DNA of 64,000 bases from Clostridiales bacterium (GCA_019416455.1 DXXG01000010.1:62001-126000), one strand, 5' to 3'; counted from the stretch's first letter, positions 32,031 to 40,775 are shown. Made by a program: numbers and translations. The notes: generated by a model from the letters alone, not told the origin.

Positions 32031-34262
32031 TTATTCGGACATTTCCAACAGTCGAGCCACCGCTTGGATGTTCTGACGTTCCACGTCTTGAAGGGTCTTG
32101 GCCTTTTGTTCCAGCGCTTTCCGATCGGGCAGGGATTTCAAGGCTTGCTCCACTGCTTGATCCAGATCCTCGCTCGTGACAGCCCCCAGGTCGATGCAGC
32201 TTCCAGTTCCCAGGTATTTGAGGAACGATCCGATCTTGGGATCGTAGGAGACACCCACCAGAGGAACTCCGCTCACCGAGGAAAAGATCAGTCCGTGGAG
32301 CCGCATAGAGACCACCACGTCCATCCTTCCCAGCAGACCGATGAGCAGCTCCGGTTCTGCCCGGTCATCCAAAATGTGATAGGGTGATTTCATGTGCCGA
32401 ACCACTTTTTGGGCTGCCGCGGTGTCATGGAAAATGTTCAGGGACAGAAATACCGGAGTCAGGCCGTACCATTGGTAGGCGTTGTCGGCGCAAGCGGCGA
32501 AAGCGGCGGCTTTACTCTCAAAGCCCTGCCAATTCCGCAGCATGAAGCAAATATACCGGCCATCCGGCGCAAGACCGTTCTTTTTCAAGTAGATGTCCAC
32601 ATCCAGATCCGGAGAGGGCGTCAGCACCAAAGCAGGATCAGAACTGAGCAAGATCTCCGGCCGCTTGACGCCGAAGCCGTCCAGTTCTTCCATGGAGTCT
32701 TTCTCACGGAGAGTGATGGTGTCCACGGAGCGGTCCAGCACTTTTTTCACCAGGCGGATATTTCGGTCTCCCCGCACCGGTCCGATGCCGCAGCCATACA
32801 TGTCCACCTTGTTCCCCAGGAACTTGGCAAGCCGCAGGGTGAAGAGGTAGTACCACAAACTGCGGCGGCTGGTGGCGTTTTGGATCAGGGTGCCGCCGCC
32901 GTTGATATACAGCACGGATTTCCGCATGGCGGAGAACATCTTGGGCAGGTTGAAGGTGTAGATCGAGTTGACCCGATACCGCTTTTTGATGCTCTGGGTA
33001 TTCTTGGCCAGCACGGTAATGGGCATGGTGTCGTCCAGTTCCTGTACCGATTGGATGATAGACTTCAAAATAGCGTCGTCTCCGGCATTGCCGTGGCCGT
33101 AGGCACCGCAGATGATGGTGCCGTCTCTCTTTTTGGCTTTCTGTCGGGCGTCCCGACGGAGGATGCTCTCATAGATCTCCAACTGATGCTCCACCATCCG
33201 GTCGATGGAGAACTCCCGGGAGGCTTTTTCGTAGATCCGTTCCCCAAAAGTGTCCCGCAGCTCCTTGTCGTTTGCCAACGTCAGCAGATGCTGAGCAAGC
33301 TGCTTTTCGTCTCCCGGTTGGAAGATGAGCCCGTTCACTCCGTCGTCAATAAGCACGGGCACGCCGCCAACGTTGGAGGCGATGGTGGCCCGGTGCATCC
33401 GGGTGCCTTCCGTCAGGGAGTAGGGGAAAGTCTCGGAGAGAGAGGTGAGCAGGTTGATGTCAATGGCGTTATAGAAGGAGTTGATGTCTCCCAGCCAGCC
33501 TGCAAAGCAGACCTTGTCGGCGATCCCCAGTTCCTTAGCCATGTTTTCCAGCTTTTCTCGGTCCTCGCCGTCACCGGCCAGCAGCAGCTTCAAATGGGAG
33601 TTTTTCTTGCAGGCGATAGCCATGGCCCGCAGCAGAGTAGGGATGTCCTTCACCGGAGACAGTCGGGCGGCGATGCCGGCGATCACGTCGTCAGGCTCCC
33701 ACTTCATGCCAACGCTCTGGAGAAATTCCTCCTTGGACACGGTGTGGATGGGGGTCTTAAAGTCGATGCCGTTGTAGATGGTGTAGATCCGCCCGGCTGG
33801 AAATCCCCGCTCGATGAGGATGTCCGTCATGGGATCGGATACGCCGATATAGAAGTTCACCCGCCGTAAGGCGACCATGTTGGTGGTGCCGTAGGAGAGT
33901 CTTGCCACAGGACGGCCCAGGTAGTCCAACCGGTAGTCACTGTGGACGGTGGTCACCACCGGGGCTCCCAGATGCTTTTTGATCAGGTTGCCCATCAGGT
34001 TCCCTCGGGCGCCGTGGCAGTGGATGATGTCCACTTTTTCCCCTTCCAGCCGGCGCTTCAGTTCCTGAAGGCCCACCACAGGGTTGCCGGATTCAATCAC
34101 CTCGATGGGGATGCCCATTTTCGCCGCGTCCTCGGAGAAATCCCCTTTGCGGAAGCAGAAGAGCCGGGCGTCGATGAATTGGTTCAATTCTTTCAGCAGA
34201 TTCAGCACATGAGTTTTGGCGCCGCCGGTATCGCCGCCGCCGATCAAATGGATCACACGCAT
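32031..34262 (-). CDS. Fused GT4 glycosyltransferase and CsaB-like polysaccharide pyruvyl transferase
   Basis: 743 residues in two enzymatic halves. Residues 1 to about 372 are a GT-B glycosyltransferase of family 4: GGGDTGGAKTHVLNLL at the acceptor side, GIAARLSPVKDIPTLL, LLLAGDGED and the E-x7-E motif LSETFPYSLTEG (E277, E285). From about 381 comes a polysaccharide pyruvyl transferase: IICGAYGHGNAGDDAIL, YINGGGTLIQN, YGCGIGPV and SMRLHGLIFSSVSGVPLVGVSYDPK. CsaB adds pyruvate ketals to secondary wall polymer, the ligand of SLH-domain surface proteins. The fusion would let one protein add a sugar and pyruvylate. No signal or membrane helix, so cytosolic. The start at 34262 begins MRVIHLIGGGDTGG; a longer frame overlaps the preceding gene and lacks family similarity. 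Confidence 0.88.
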   Translation of the reverse strand: MRVIHLIGGGDTGGAKTHVLNLLKELNQFIDARLFCFRKGDFSEDAAKMGIPIEVIESGNPVVGLQELKRRLEGEKVDIIHCHGARGNLMGNLIKKHLGAPVVTTVHSDYRLDYLGRPVARLSYGTTNMVALRRVNFYIGVSDPMTDILIERGFPAGRIYTIYNGIDFKTPIHTVSKEEFLQSVGMKWEPDDVIAGIAARLSPVKDIPTLLRAMAIACKKNSHLKLLLAGDGEDREKLENMAKELGIADKVCFAGWLGDINSFYNAIDINLLTSLSETFPYSLTEGTRMHRATIASNVGGVPVLIDDGVNGLIFQPGDEKQLAQHLLTLANDKELRDTFGERIYEKASREFSIDRMVEHQLEIYESILRRDARQKAKKRDGTIICGAYGHGNAGDDAILKSIIQSVQELDDTMPITVLAKNTQSIKKRYRVNSIYTFNLPKMFSAMRKSVLYINGGGTLIQNATSRRSLWYYLFTLRLAKFLGNKVDMYGCGIGPVRGDRNIRLVKKVLDRSVDTITLREKDSMEELDGFGVKRPEILLSSDPALVLTPSPDLDVDIYLKKNGLAPDGRYICFMLRNWQGFESKAAAFAACADNAYQWYGLTPVFLSLNIFHDTAAAQKVVRHMKSPYHILDDRAEPELLIGLLGRMDVVVSMRLHGLIFSSVSGVPLVGVSYDPKIGSFLKYLGTGSCIDLGAVTSEDLDQAVEQALKSLPDRKALEQKAKTLQDVERQNIQAVARLLEMSE

Positions 34263-34317
34263 GGAGTCACTTCCAAATTCTGCCCGCATCGGGCGTATTT
34301 TCAACAAACTCTCCGGG

Positions 34318-35292
34318 TCACGTAAGGCCCGGCATGGCTTCAAATTCCGGGAGAAACCAAACGTCCCCGGCGGTAAATTCCTTTCCGTCCAAATAGGCTA
34401 AAGCGCCGCCGTCGGTCTGGAAATCGAACCGCAGCTTGTAGGAGTACAGCGCTTGGTAGGGGAAACCGGTAGTTTTGTTCACCGCATTTTTGCCGTATTT
34501 CCCGTCTCCCGCCAAAGGATGACCGATAGAAGCAAAATGGGCTCGGATCTGGTGGGTGCGGCCAGTGAGCAGCTCCACCTCCACCAGAGAGAAATCCCTC
34601 CGCTCCTCCAGCACTCGGTAGCGGGTGCGGATGGTCTTGGCGCCTTCCTTGGGTTTCTGGGAGATGTACACCCGGTTCTGGGACTCATTCTTTTCCAAGT
34701 ACCCGGTGAGCAGATCCTCCTTCTTTTTCAGGTGGCCGCACACTACGCACAGGTAGAACTTGTGCAGTTCCCGATCCTTCACCTTTTGGTTGAGGATCCG
34801 CAGCGCCTCGGCGTTTTTCGCCGCCATGACGATGCCGCCCGTGTTCCGGTCGATGCGGTTTACCAAAGCCGGAGCAAAAGCGTTTTCTGCCTTGGGATCG
34901 TATTCCCCCTTGTCGTAAAGGTAGTGCTGGATTCGGGCAATAAGGGAGTCAAAGTGGTAGTTTTCGTCCGGGTGAACGATGAGTCCCGGCTTTTTGTCCA
35001 GAAGCATCACGTTTTCGTCCTCGTAAAGGATGGACAGTTTTTTGGGAGCCTTGAGGAAATCTTCCGGCTTCTCCTCTTTCTGGAAGAATTCCTCTTTCAG
35101 GAACAGGGATACTACGTCTCCCTCTTTCAGCCGTGTGGAGATCTGACAGCGCTGTCCGTTCACCTTGATGTCCTTTTTGCGGATGCTTTTATATAACATG
35201 GATTGGGGCAGGTTGGGATAAGTTTTGGTGAGAAACTTGTCCACCCGCTGGTCCCCGTCGTTTTTTCCGATGGTCACTTCCACTCGGGGCAT
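34318..35292 (-). CDS. RluC/RluD-family RNA pseudouridine synthase
   Basis: 324 residues. An N-terminal S4 RNA-binding domain (RVDKFLTKTYPNLPQSMLYK) is followed by the catalytic domain. The catalytic Asp lies in LVNRIDRNTGGIVMAAKN, where the usual HRLD is NRID. KFYLCVVCG and ELLTGRTHQIRAHFASIGHPLAGD are standard RluA-group motifs. It isomerises uridines in large-subunit rRNA or tRNA; target not predictable. AAGGAGG lies seven nt before the ATG. It precedes the glycosyltransferase gene by 55 nt and follows the ThrE-like pair by 12 nt, so all four may be one reverse-strand unit. Confidence 0.93.
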   Translation of the reverse strand: MPRVEVTIGKNDGDQRVDKFLTKTYPNLPQSMLYKSIRKKDIKVNGQRCQISTRLKEGDVVSLFLKEEFFQKEEKPEDFLKAPKKLSILYEDENVMLLDKKPGLIVHPDENYHFDSLIARIQHYLYDKGEYDPKAENAFAPALVNRIDRNTGGIVMAAKNAEALRILNQKVKDRELHKFYLCVVCGHLKKKEDLLTGYLEKNESQNRVYISQKPKEGAKTIRTRYRVLEERRDFSLVEVELLTGRTHQIRAHFASIGHPLAGDGKYGKNAVNKTTGFPYQALYSYKLRFDFQTDGGALAYLDGKEFTAGDVWFLPEFEAMPGLT

Positions 35293-35304
35293 GGGACCGC
35301 CTCC

Positions 35305-35790
35305 TTACGATTTAGATTGTCCTGGACCGTTCTTAGGAGACCGGTGCAGGGTGAAGAAAAAGGCGGGCAGGGAGAGCACGATGCCGATGCCCAGTGCGAT
35401 AGCTACGGCGATCTTTACAGTCTCCAAACCCTTGAGCATTCCCTGGGTATTGTCGCTCATGAAGAAATGGTAGCCGGTGTAATAGATACCGGCTCCGGGC
35501 ACCAGGGGGAAAATGCCGGTAATCAGAAACACGGTCACTGGCGTTTTCCGGAGAAAGGCGAAACTGCGGGAAGCCCAGGCTAATGCCACTGTGGCGAAGA
35601 AAGACGCTGTCACCACGCCGATCTCAAAATGCATGCCGATAATATAACCCAGCCAGCCGATAGCACCTGTGATCCCGCAGAACAGGTATTCCCGGCGAGG
35701 GGTGTGAAAGATGATGGCAAAGGCGATGGTGGACACAAAGGCCACAGCCGTTTGAAACGCCCAGTTGAGCAGCAAAGGAAGATCGATCAC
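35305..35790 (-). CDS. ThrE-like exporter, small membrane subunit
   Basis: 161-residue membrane protein with five hydrophobic stretches (for example WAFQTAVAFVSTIAFAIIF, GVVTASFFATVALAWAS, VAIALGIGIVLSLPAFFF) and the loop PVTVFLITGIFPLVPGAGIYYT. That loop is characteristic of the C-terminal half of threonine/serine exporters (ThrE_2, DUF3815 type). The start is GTG, overlapping the upstream stop (GTGA) with GGAGG in the upstream gene's last codons. A longer open frame exists but its extra 80 residues are Arg/His-rich out-of-frame sequence. Confidence 0.85.
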   Translation of the reverse strand: MIDLPLLLNWAFQTAVAFVSTIAFAIIFHTPRREYLFCGITGAIGWLGYIIGMHFEIGVVTASFFATVALAWASRSFAFLRKTPVTVFLITGIFPLVPGAGIYYTGYHFFMSDNTQGMLKGLETVKIAVAIALGIGIVLSLPAFFFTLHRSPKNGPGQSKS

Positions 35791-36563
35791 AGCAGAGCAC
35801 CTCCCATCAGTAAGGACAGCACTCTTACCACAACGCCTACGCCCATGGCAATGCAGCCGCCTACCAGTACAGCGTCCAGCATGCGGATGGCGCCGCTGAG
35901 GTAATCCCCGTGGAAAAAGTCCCGGATGGAGGTGGTAAGTGCTACCCCTGGCACCAGGCGAATAATAGAGCCAATGATGATCATGTCCATATTGTGTCCC
36001 AATCCGGTCAGGAGCAGCAGCGCCCCGCACAGGGTGACCAGCGCGCTGGCGGAAAGGTTGGTCAGAAACTTGGACATGTTGTGTTTGCCGACCCAGTAGA
36101 GGAACAATTCTAATATCAGGCCGCAGAAAAAGGCGGTGAGAGCGTCAAAGCCGTCCCCGCCAAACAAATAGCTGAAACAGGCGCTGCCCACGCCACAGGC
36201 CAAAGTGGCTAGGGGCAGAGGTGAGTAGGGGATCTCTCGGACTTTCTCAAGAATCTGAAAGGCCTCATCCAGAGTATGCTGTCCCTGGGCGATCTCCCGG
36301 GAAAGCTGGTTCACTGCACAGATGCGGCCCATATGTGTGGTGGTGCTGGGGACATGCCGCAGTTGTACGGAGCGTTCTTGGCCCTGTTCTACTCCCACGG
36401 CAAAAATGGCGTTGGTCAGTACGTAGACGTCGAACTGTTCCACGTGGTAAGCCCGCGCCACACGTTCCATGGTTTCCTGAACCCGGGAAATCTCCGCACC
36501 GTTGCGCAGCAGAACTTCTCCCATTTGAAAGGAAAGCTCCAAGATACTGTTGCCCTCTTCCAT
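35787..36563 (-). CDS. ThrE-like exporter, large subunit (DUF1212)
   Basis: 258 residues. A soluble N-terminal region of about 110 residues (MGEVLLRNGAEISRVQETMERVA, the ThrE/YjjP signature, and PSTTTHMGRI) is followed by five membrane helices. The loop IIGSIIRLVPGVALTTSIRDFFHGDYLSG is the family's conserved hairpin. ThrE proteins export threonine, serine or other small solutes; homologues also handle succinate (YjjP/YjjB). Large and small halves are separate, coupled genes here, as in YjjP/YjjB. The start at 36563 has AAGGA upstream; the frame's earlier ATG at 36668 gives a non-homologous leader. Confidence 0.88.
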   Translation of the reverse strand: MEEGNSILELSFQMGEVLLRNGAEISRVQETMERVARAYHVEQFDVYVLTNAIFAVGVEQGQERSVQLRHVPSTTTHMGRICAVNQLSREIAQGQHTLDEAFQILEKVREIPYSPLPLATLACGVGSACFSYLFGGDGFDALTAFFCGLILELFLYWVGKHNMSKFLTNLSASALVTLCGALLLLTGLGHNMDMIIIGSIIRLVPGVALTTSIRDFFHGDYLSGAIRMLDAVLVGGCIAMGVGVVVRVLSLLMGGALL

Positions 36564-36705
36564 AGCCTGACCATCCTTTTTCCATCTATCTTTGATAATG
36601 GTAAACGAACTGGCCCCTTCTGTCAACTGTCCGCCCGAGAAAAACAGGAAAAACAAAAGGATGCGCAAAGAAAAATGGAAGAAAATGGAAAAAGTTTTGG
36701 GGGTT

Positions 36706-36715
36706 GTGGTATAAT
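36706..36715 (+). promoter_or_regulatory. Extended -10 promoter of the cohesin-like surface protein
   Basis: TGTGG-TATAAT (TATAAT at 36710-36715). The -35 position reads GGAAAA and is poor, so the TG extension probably matters. Confidence 0.6.
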
Positions 36716-36756
36716 AATTTTATAGTCAGAAAGTGTTTTTGAGGGGGGGAGAGCCT

Positions 36757-38472
36757 GTGAAAGGATGGAAGGCGGCGTTATGTGTGGCCTGCTGGACAGT
36801 GCTGCTGTCCATTTGGGGCTTTGCCGCCCAGGCTGCCGGGTTCTCACCCAGCCTTTCCGTAGAAGAAGGGGAACCGGGAGACCTGGTGGAAGTGACGATC
36901 CCCTACGACGGCTCTTGGGGAGAGATCGCCGCCTTTCGGGTGGATGTGGAATTCGACTCTCAGGTGTTCCAGTTTGTCCGCTTCCAAAGCAGCGAGGCGG
37001 TGGCTCAAGGAACGGTCACTACGTTGGAGAGCAGCGGCAAAGTAGCGAGCGTGTACACGGCTCCGGGAGACGGTCCTTACATGACCGCAGGAGAGTCGGT
37101 TACTCTGCGTTTCCGGGTGATGGAGGATGCCCCGGCGGGATCTACTTTTCTCTATGTGTCTCTTTACGAGATCGCGACGCCGGAACCTCAGCCTGTTTTA
37201 GAAAACGTAGATGTTTCCCTCACATTCCAAGTACCGGAGCCTCCCAGCAATGATGCCAGACTTTTGTCGCTGGTGCCGGATCACGGAACGCTGGCCCCTG
37301 ACTTTGATCCAGACTGTTTTGCCTATAAGGTGACGGTCCCATACGAAGTGGAGACCATGGTTTTCACTGCCGAACCGGCAGCGGGAGCTCTTTCAAGGGT
37401 GAACCGAAAGAACTTAGGCCCCGGAGGCAGTGATACGGTATTTACCATCACAGTTACAGCGGAAGACGGCGAGACGAAAAACATATATCAAGTGACCGTC
37501 CACCGTGAGGAGAAAGAGGAACCTCTTCTCAGCGATGACGCAAGGCTTTTGTCCCTGACGCCGGAAACGGGCACTCTGAGTCCCGCGTTCTCACCGGACC
37601 GGCTTTCCTATACGCTCACAGTCCCCTTTTCAGTGACCACCATGTCTTTTGCCGCGGAACCAGTGGAAGGGGCAACCTACCGAGTAAACCGGAAAAACCT
37701 GGGAGCGGGCGGCAGCGATACCTTGTTCACCATTACAGTCACAGCGGAGGACGGAGAGACCAAGACCGTCTACGAAGTCACGGTGCACCGTCAGGAGAAA
37801 GAGGAAGGAGAGGACCCTGTCCTCAGCAGTGACGCTAGGCTCCTGTCTTTGACGCCGTCCTCAGGTACGCTGACTCCTGCTTTTTCCCCGGATCAGCTCT
37901 CCTACACGGTCACGGTACCTTTTTCGGTGACTTCCATGAGCTTCTCTGCGGAAACGGCCGAAGGAGCCTCTTACCGGGTCAATCGGAAGAACCTGGGAGC
38001 CGGAGGAAGTGAAACGCTTTTTACCATCACTGTCACAGCCGCTGATGAAAAGACCAAGACGGTGTATGAGGTGACTGTCTATCGCCAGGAGGAGAGTTCT
38101 TCCGGAAACTCGTCTTCCGGGCCGTCCGGTTCCTCAAAACCATCCTCATCGGATCCTTCCAGTGGGAACAATGTGTCTCAGACCGAACCGGGCAACGGAA
38201 CTTCCCAATCCCCTGAGCACGACACCACCGCTGTGGTGGGTACAGTGAATGGGTCGGGGACAGGTGGGGAAGGCGGAAGCGGAGGGAATTCCTTCAACGG
38301 TCTGTTGTTCCAAAATGGAGATCATTCTCTCGTGCCTGGGATGATGGCCTTGCTTTGCTTTGTTCTGTTTTGTTTCCTGTCGGAGCCTTTGGCAAAGGAA
38401 TTGGCCAGACGGTTCCCCGCAAAGGAAAAGAAAGATCCTTCTCCCAAGGATGATCCGCCCACCTCAAACTAA
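36757..38472 (+). CDS. Membrane-anchored surface protein: cohesin-like domain plus three cadherin-like repeats
   Basis: 571 residues. A signal peptide (AALCVACWTVLLSIWGFAAQAAG) is followed by a cohesin-like beta-sandwich over about residues 30-155 (LSVEEGEPGDLVEVTIPY, FRVDVEFDSQVFQFV). Cohesins bind dockerin modules in cellulosomes and on other surface proteins. Then come three repeats of about 86 residues (DARLLSLTP...YEVTVHRQ) of the cadherin-like beta-sandwich type, found in extracellular proteins of Firmicutes. Next is a Ser/Gly/Pro linker of roughly 80 residues and a C-terminal helix (MMALLCFVLFCFLSEPLA) with a charged cytosolic tail. Start is GTG after GAGGGGGGGAGAG. No LPXTG motif and no dockerin were seen. 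The function is probably display or adhesion; the partner is unknown. Confidence 0.75.
   Translation: MKGWKAALCVACWTVLLSIWGFAAQAAGFSPSLSVEEGEPGDLVEVTIPYDGSWGEIAAFRVDVEFDSQVFQFVRFQSSEAVAQGTVTTLESSGKVASVYTAPGDGPYMTAGESVTLRFRVMEDAPAGSTFLYVSLYEIATPEPQPVLENVDVSLTFQVPEPPSNDARLLSLVPDHGTLAPDFDPDCFAYKVTVPYEVETMVFTAEPAAGALSRVNRKNLGPGGSDTVFTITVTAEDGETKNIYQVTVHREEKEEPLLSDDARLLSLTPETGTLSPAFSPDRLSYTLTVPFSVTTMSFAAEPVEGATYRVNRKNLGAGGSDTLFTITVTAEDGETKTVYEVTVHRQEKEEGEDPVLSSDARLLSLTPSSGTLTPAFSPDQLSYTVTVPFSVTSMSFSAETAEGASYRVNRKNLGAGGSETLFTITVTAADEKTKTVYEVTVYRQEESSSGNSSSGPSGSSKPSSSDPSSGNNVSQTEPGNGTSQSPEHDTTAVVGTVNGSGTGGEGGSGGNSFNGLLFQNGDHSLVPGMMALLCFVLFCFLSEPLAKELARRFPAKEKKDPSPKDDPPTSN
37252..38088 (+). repeat. 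Three tandem coding repeats (cadherin-like beta-sandwich)
   Basis: Repeat units at 37252-37509, 37537-37794 and 37831-38088, each 258 nt. Units 2 and 3 are closest to each other; RVNRKNLG and FTITVTA recur in all three. Confidence 0.9.
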
Positions 38473-38475
38473 ATG

Positions 38476-38514
38476 AAAAGACCTTTCTCCCGATCAAGGA
38501 GGAAGGTCTTTTTT
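38476..38514. terminator. Bidirectional terminator, surface protein / dnaC-like gene
   Basis: 15-bp stem AAAAGACCTTTCTCC / GGAGGAAGGTCTTTT (one G-T pair), loop CGATCAA. Confidence 0.93.
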
Positions 38515-38515
38515 G

Positions 38516-39508
38516 TTAAGTGCCTTGTTTGACTTGAGCCCGGCGCAGCCGCTGCTGGACCCGCACGTCTTTCCCCAGAAATTCCAGCTTTCCGTAGTAT
38601 CCCGTTACCCGGGAAGCGAACCGCTGGGAATACCGGTCCTGAAGTTCTTTCAGAGAAAGGTTAGTGCTGATGATGGTGGGCTTGTTGGTGAGCATTCTGG
38701 TGTTGACGATATTGTACAGCGCTGCGTTTACATAAGTGGAGGGGAATTCTGTGCCTAAGTCATCCAGAATGAGCAAGTCGCATTCCATCAGCTGGGCGTT
38801 GGTATCCTCCTCCTGGGGCGTGTCCCGGTCGAACCGTTCCCGCTCCAAGGCCACGGCGAAGGTCTGCGCGGAGCCGTAGATCACCCCAAAGCCCTTTTCA
38901 ATAGCTTTTCCAGCAATGGCCAGGGAAAGGTGGGTCTTGCCCAAGCCTGTGCCGCCTTTGAACAGCAGGCTGGGAGAGTCCGCGCGGAACTTTTCTCCGT
39001 AGCTTTGGCAGGCGCGGAATACCTTTTCCATTTGACGGTAGATCTTTTCGTCCTCTTTGTAGTAGTCCAGAGAGAAGCTCTCGAAGGTGCAGTTTTCCAG
39101 AGGCACGCTCATGCTCAGTTTGTCATAAGCAAGACGCCGTTGGAGATTTTTCAAGCAGGAACACATCCGCCCGTCCACAAAACCAGTGTCACGGCAAAGC
39201 TTGCATTGATACTGGGGGTTTACGTCCGCTTCGGTGAAGTGGTTTTCCTCCAGCAGCCGGCTGTATTCCGCCTTGAGGGCAAGGCCGCGGTCCTTCATCC
39301 GCATGATCTCCGCCCGGGCGTCGCCGCCGGACAGCACTGCCTTGGCGGCTCCTGCGGCGTTTTGGGCCATCTGTTCCCGGATCTCCTTAGCCCGGGGACA
39401 CAGGGTGTAAAAACGCTCCCGAGCTTGATCCGCCTTTTCCTCTGCTTGGCGTTTGCGCATTTCCAGTTCCTGCAAAGCGGCCTGATAAGTTTTGTTTCCG
39501 TATCCCAT
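38516..39508 (-). CDS. DnaC/DnaI-type helicase loader ATPase
   Basis: 330-residue AAA+ protein that loads the replicative helicase. The N-terminal helical part (1-95) is followed by a zinc-binding set C102, C105, C116, C118 (CKLCRDTGF; MCSCLK) as in DnaI. The ATPase core has Walker A GGTGLGKT (185-192) and Walker B LLILDDLGTE (245-254), then STNLSLKEL (sensor I) and the RFASRV region. It lies 3 nt after the DnaD-domain gene, with which it forms a loader pair. A start ATG at 39508 fits the family. Confidence 0.93.
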   Translation of the reverse strand: MGYGNKTYQAALQELEMRKRQAEEKADQARERFYTLCPRAKEIREQMAQNAAGAAKAVLSGGDARAEIMRMKDRGLALKAEYSRLLEENHFTEADVNPQYQCKLCRDTGFVDGRMCSCLKNLQRRLAYDKLSMSVPLENCTFESFSLDYYKEDEKIYRQMEKVFRACQSYGEKFRADSPSLLFKGGTGLGKTHLSLAIAGKAIEKGFGVIYGSAQTFAVALERERFDRDTPQEEDTNAQLMECDLLILDDLGTEFPSTYVNAALYNIVNTRMLTNKPTIISTNLSLKELQDRYSQRFASRVTGYYGKLEFLGKDVRVQQRLRRAQVKQGT

Positions 39509-39511
39509 GGA

Positions 39512-40495
39512 TCACAGCTCCTCCGGCAGATCGAAAAAGCTCATCTTTTCCAGCTCTTCGATATCGTAAGTTCTTGTGTTCTCCCGATCTTCCTTCTTCT
39601 TGGCGTCCAGAATTTCCAGTTCCTGGAGGTTCCGCACGCCGTTCTTGTGCCAGCCGTCCAGGATCTTGTCAATGTAGTTGATATTGAATTTACCCGTGTT
39701 GTCTACGCACCGTTCATAAGCGGCGGAAAGCATCTCAACAGTGAATTTCCACTCCCATACCCAGCGGAACGCGGCGTCTTCCTCTTTTTTGGAGGGAGAA
39801 CGGCGGGGGAGTCCTGCGGCAGACTGCACTTTTGCCCAGGCTTGGCGCCGCTGGTCCAAGTCTTGCAGTTTGCTTTCGGCAGCTTCTAGGGTGAAGATCC
39901 CGCTCTGGGCCCAGTCCCTGGCCACGGAATCAATGTAGGAGGTGCCGGTCTTTCCCACCTCTTTGGCGTAGTGGATGAGCATTACCACCACTTCCACCGG
40001 CAGGCCGTAGTCATCGCAGATAGTGAGGAGCGTGGAGGCCATAGCAGGGGAGATGGTCTTGCCGAAGGTGGTCTCCGCCTCCTGCATGAGAAAGCGGATC
40101 TCTGGGGATTCTCCCATCCGGGCGGTGAGATGCTGGGTGTCCGGTTTAAGCAGACGTTTTTTGGGGGGCAGCTTGTCCGGCTCCTTCTGAGGGACAGCTG
40201 CCGGAACGGGAGCGGGACGGGGGGCTTCCTGGACTGGGGCGGGGGAGAACTCTCCGCTTTTTCCCGCCAGCAGTCCTTCCTGGACCCAATACTCCAACCC
40301 GTCCAAAACGCTGTCCTGATCCAGTCCCAGCTCTTCAGCCAGTAACTCCGGGGAAACAGATTCTCCGCCGTGGCGCAGCATCCACAACAGCACCTGAAGT
40401 TGTTCTTTTCCCGCAAATTTCAAATATCGATCCACCAGGGCGGTGGGCACTGCGAATACGCTGTTCCACAGCCCCATCTGTAAGGTATATTCCAT
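39512..40495 (-). CDS. DnaD-domain primosome protein
   Basis: 327 residues. The N-terminal winged-helix-like region (LQVLLWMLRHGGESVSPELLAEELGLD) is followed by a Pro/Ala-rich linker (EAPRPAPVPAAVPQKEP). Two DnaB/DnaD C-terminal domains then occur, one around ITFGKTISPAMASTLL-like sequence near 145-210 and one ending in FNINYIDKILDGWHKNGV. That second YIDxIL-W-H segment is the classical DnaD signature. It probably acts with the downstream helicase loader in replication initiation or restart. Start at 40495 is supported by GGGAGAG; the longer frame adds eight residues only. Confidence 0.9.
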   Translation of the reverse strand: MEYTLQMGLWNSVFAVPTALVDRYLKFAGKEQLQVLLWMLRHGGESVSPELLAEELGLDQDSVLDGLEYWVQEGLLAGKSGEFSPAPVQEAPRPAPVPAAVPQKEPDKLPPKKRLLKPDTQHLTARMGESPEIRFLMQEAETTFGKTISPAMASTLLTICDDYGLPVEVVVMLIHYAKEVGKTGTSYIDSVARDWAQSGIFTLEAAESKLQDLDQRRQAWAKVQSAAGLPRRSPSKKEEDAAFRWVWEWKFTVEMLSAAYERCVDNTGKFNINYIDKILDGWHKNGVRNLQELEILDAKKKEDRENTRTYDIEELEKMSFFDLPEEL

Positions 40496-40543
40496 GTCGA
40501 TTTTCTCTCCCACAAACATTCATACAGTAAAAAAACTGCGACT

Positions 40544-40554
40544 ATTATAGCACA
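40544..40554 (-). promoter_or_regulatory. Extended -10 promoter for dnaD-dnaC pair
   Basis: On the reverse strand TGTGC-TATAAT, with only a T-tract at -35. Confidence 0.6.
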
Positions 40555-40585
40555 GAATCCGCCGGGAAAAAAGCGCAAATTCATC

Positions 40586-40614
40586 TTGACTCCCATCTTG
40601 TTTTCCTGTATAAT
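40586..40614 (+). promoter_or_regulatory. tRNA-Thr promoter
   Basis: TTGACT (40586-40591), 17 bp, TATAAT (40609-40614). Confidence 0.85.
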
Positions 40615-40660
40615 AATTGAGCGTTATGATCGCCTGTCAAAACAGAGTGGATCATAAGAC

Positions 40661-40736
40661 GCTGGAGTGGCTCAGTCGGTAGAGCAGCTGATTCGTAATC
40701 AGCAGGTCGTCGGTTCAAGTCCGATCTCCAGCTCCA
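40661..40736 (+). tRNA. tRNA-Thr (anticodon CGT)
   Basis: 76 nt with complete cloverleaf: acceptor GCTGGAG / CTCCAGC, D arm with AGTCGGT, anticodon stem GCTGA / TCAGC around TTCGTAA (anticodon CGT, reading ACG) and T arm CGG-TTCAAGT-CCG. The 3' CCA is encoded. It is a single gene with its own strong promoter and terminator. Confidence 0.96.
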
Positions 40737-40740
40737 ACGC

Positions 40741-40775
40741 AAAAAGGCTGTCGCAAAGTGCGACAGCCTTTTTTT
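40741..40775 (+). terminator. Terminator of tRNA-Thr
   Basis: Stem AAAAAGGCTGTCGCA / TGCGACAGCCTTTTT, loop AAG, long T-tract. Confidence 0.95.

Noticed and set aside
32394..33869. 491-codon plus-strand frame opposite the GT4-CsaB gene
   Set aside because: His/Gln/Val-rich translation without motifs, opposite a gene with clear active sites.
35791..36030. Longer N-terminus for the small ThrE-like subunit
   Set aside because: The extra 80 residues are Arg/His-rich and overlap the partner gene in another frame; the coupled GTG at 35790 fits better.
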